This document shows positions 40,950 to 41,535 of a DNA stretch of 41,535 bases, piece by piece. The stretch is from Chitinophagales bacterium. Its GTDB lineage: Bacteria > Bacteroidota > Bacteroidia > Chitinophagales > CAIODY01. The notes below the pieces were generated by a model. That model saw only the letters and a list, made by a program, of their open reading frames with translations, did not search any database and was not told where the DNA came from. The DNA lies in NCBI GenBank assembly GCA_947449695.1, contig CANFST010000023.1:1-41535 (forward strand). The letters are read 5' to 3'. Made by a program: the position numbers and the translations under genes. Each line of letters starts with the position of its first letter. Within the stretch, counting starts at the first letter, position 1.

Positions 40950-41535
40950 TTGAAATCATTTTCTAAAATATTATTCTTCCTGATTGGCATTGTTGCCAGC
41001 AAAAATATTTTTGCGCAAAGCAGCAGCACAAAAAATACTGCCAATCAGATTTACATTTCGCCCAATGTGCAATGGAGCGATTGGGGAACCAACTACTCCA
41101 ATGGTACAAGCGGCAACGTTTCAAACAATGGTACATTCATTTTTTATGGTAGAAAATTTACTAACAGTGGGAAATATTCTAGCAGCGCAGGTAGTAAAGA
41201 CAGTTTTATTTCTGCTACTATTGATACCATTGCTGGCACATTTCGCCCCAGATTTTACGATGTGGTTTTCAACAATGGCAGTAACAATTTTGTGATCACA
41301 AATGATAGTGGTATATATGTAAATCATAACGCCAACTTTGCCTCGTTGGTAGCTTCTACTGTAAGAGCCGATAGTAGCACTGGCGCAATTACATTTGCTG
41401 ATAATGCCAATTATACCGGCACTATGAGCAATACCAAACATGTGAATGGGTATGTTACAAAAACCGGCAACGATGCATTTGTTTTCCCTACAGGACATGC
41501 AGGCAAATATCATCCGCTTACTATTACAGCACCAA
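40950..41535 (+). CDS. Secreted surface protein, 5' part (runs off the window)
   Basis: An open frame continues to the end of the window without a stop (195 codons and one base seen). It begins at TTG 40950, giving MKSFSKILFFLIGIVASK then NIFAQ, a good signal peptide, followed by NQIYISPNVQWSDWG, GTFIFYGRKFTNSG, and HVNGYVTKTGNDAFVFPTG. These blocks are typical of large Bacteroidota adhesin-like proteins that end in a T9SS or gliding sorting domain; the end is not seen. It has the same frame as the fibre gene, separated by its UAA stop and 39 bp. The TTG is the only usual start codon between that stop and the signal peptide. Co-expression with the fibre is likely. Confidence 0.7.
   Translation, partial: MKSFSKILFFLIGIVASKNIFAQSSSTKNTANQIYISPNVQWSDWGTNYSNGTSGNVSNNGTFIFYGRKFTNSGKYSSSAGSKDSFISATIDTIAGTFRPRFYDVVFNNGSNNFVITNDSGIYVNHNANFASLVASTVRADSSTGAITFADNANYTGTMSNTKHVNGYVTKTGNDAFVFPTGHAGKYHPLTITAP

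Noticed and set aside
40760-41513. Minus-strand open frames at the end of the window (40760-41044 and 41121-41513)
   Set aside because: They lie opposite the fibre C-terminus and the secreted protein, which have recognisable signal and domain sequence; the minus frames have none.
37101-41535. Prophage tail region suggested by the S74 domain
   Set aside because: No other phage structural, lysis or integrase gene is near, and the protein has a secretory signal peptide, so it is a cellular surface fibre.
1-41535. tRNA or rRNA genes
   Set aside because: No cloverleaf with TTCGANNC-type loop or rRNA-like conserved stretch was noticed in the intergenic DNA; short gaps leave little room. A covariance-model search would settle it.

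Overview
The window is a 41.5 kb stretch of low-GC (about one third G+C by eye) chromosome from a member of the Bacteroidota. The lineage call rests on a GldD gliding-motility lipoprotein, a secreted protein with a type IX secretion (T9SS) C-terminal domain, many Lys-rich signal peptides with SPII lipoboxes, absence of Shine-Dalgarno sequences, and promoter -7 boxes of the Bacteroidota form TAnnTTTG. A Chitinophagales/Sphingobacteriales-like group is likely, but genus cannot be read from the sequence. I see no rRNA, tRNA, CRISPR array, transposase or phage gene.

Layout. 1-4.4 kb (+): P-type Mg2+-ATPase, PPK2 polyphosphate kinase, dTDP-glucose 4,6-dehydratase. 4.4-12.1 kb (-): OprB-like porin, GldD, a very repetitive Lys/Asp/Ser-rich lipoprotein, a probably metal-free amidohydrolase-fold protein, a polysaccharide deacetylase with a tiny lipoprotein, and GpsA. 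12.1-16.9 kb (+): RbfA, a tight radical SAM/GH3 pair, a small lipoprotein and a helix-hairpin-helix membrane protein. 16.9-21.5 kb (-): fused E1 alpha/beta 2-oxoacid dehydrogenase, RRM RNA-binding protein, DsbD. 21.5-28 kb: glutathione peroxidase (+), T9SS cargo (-), a 433 bp palindrome-rich intergenic region, DUF885 metallopeptidase-like lipoprotein, LysS and an IscA/ErpA-type protein (all -). 28-30.6 kb (+): DUF7935-like protein, cytochrome c, DinB-fold protein, AnmK. 30.5-34.5 kb (-): an apparent four-gene operon hbd / thioesterase / MBOAT / AlgJ-like. 34.6-41.5 kb (+): beta-propeller lipoprotein, secreted EEP-fold nuclease/phosphatase, a 1269-residue fibre protein with a self-cleaving S74 chaperone domain, and the 5' part of another secreted surface protein that runs off the window.

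Most genes are housekeeping or cell-envelope genes. The parts that stand out are: the fibre protein, which carries 28 repeats of 17 residues plus YadA-like 14-residue repeats and is followed by a secreted protein in the same reading frame; a repeat island around 23.6-24.15 kb where several palindromic elements cluster and one has been absorbed in frame into a signal peptide; the 114-bp repeat polyampholyte lipoprotein; the radical SAM/GH3 pair; and promoter boxes placed so close to two ATGs that the mRNAs should be leaderless. No complete new defence or biosynthetic system is evident.

Several starts differ from the longest open frame and were set from promoter, terminator or signal-peptide evidence (HhH protein, LysS, glutathione peroxidase, deacetylase, AnmK, thioesterase). 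Several genes appear to use TTG starts (porin, GH3, AlgJ-like, terminal surface protein).
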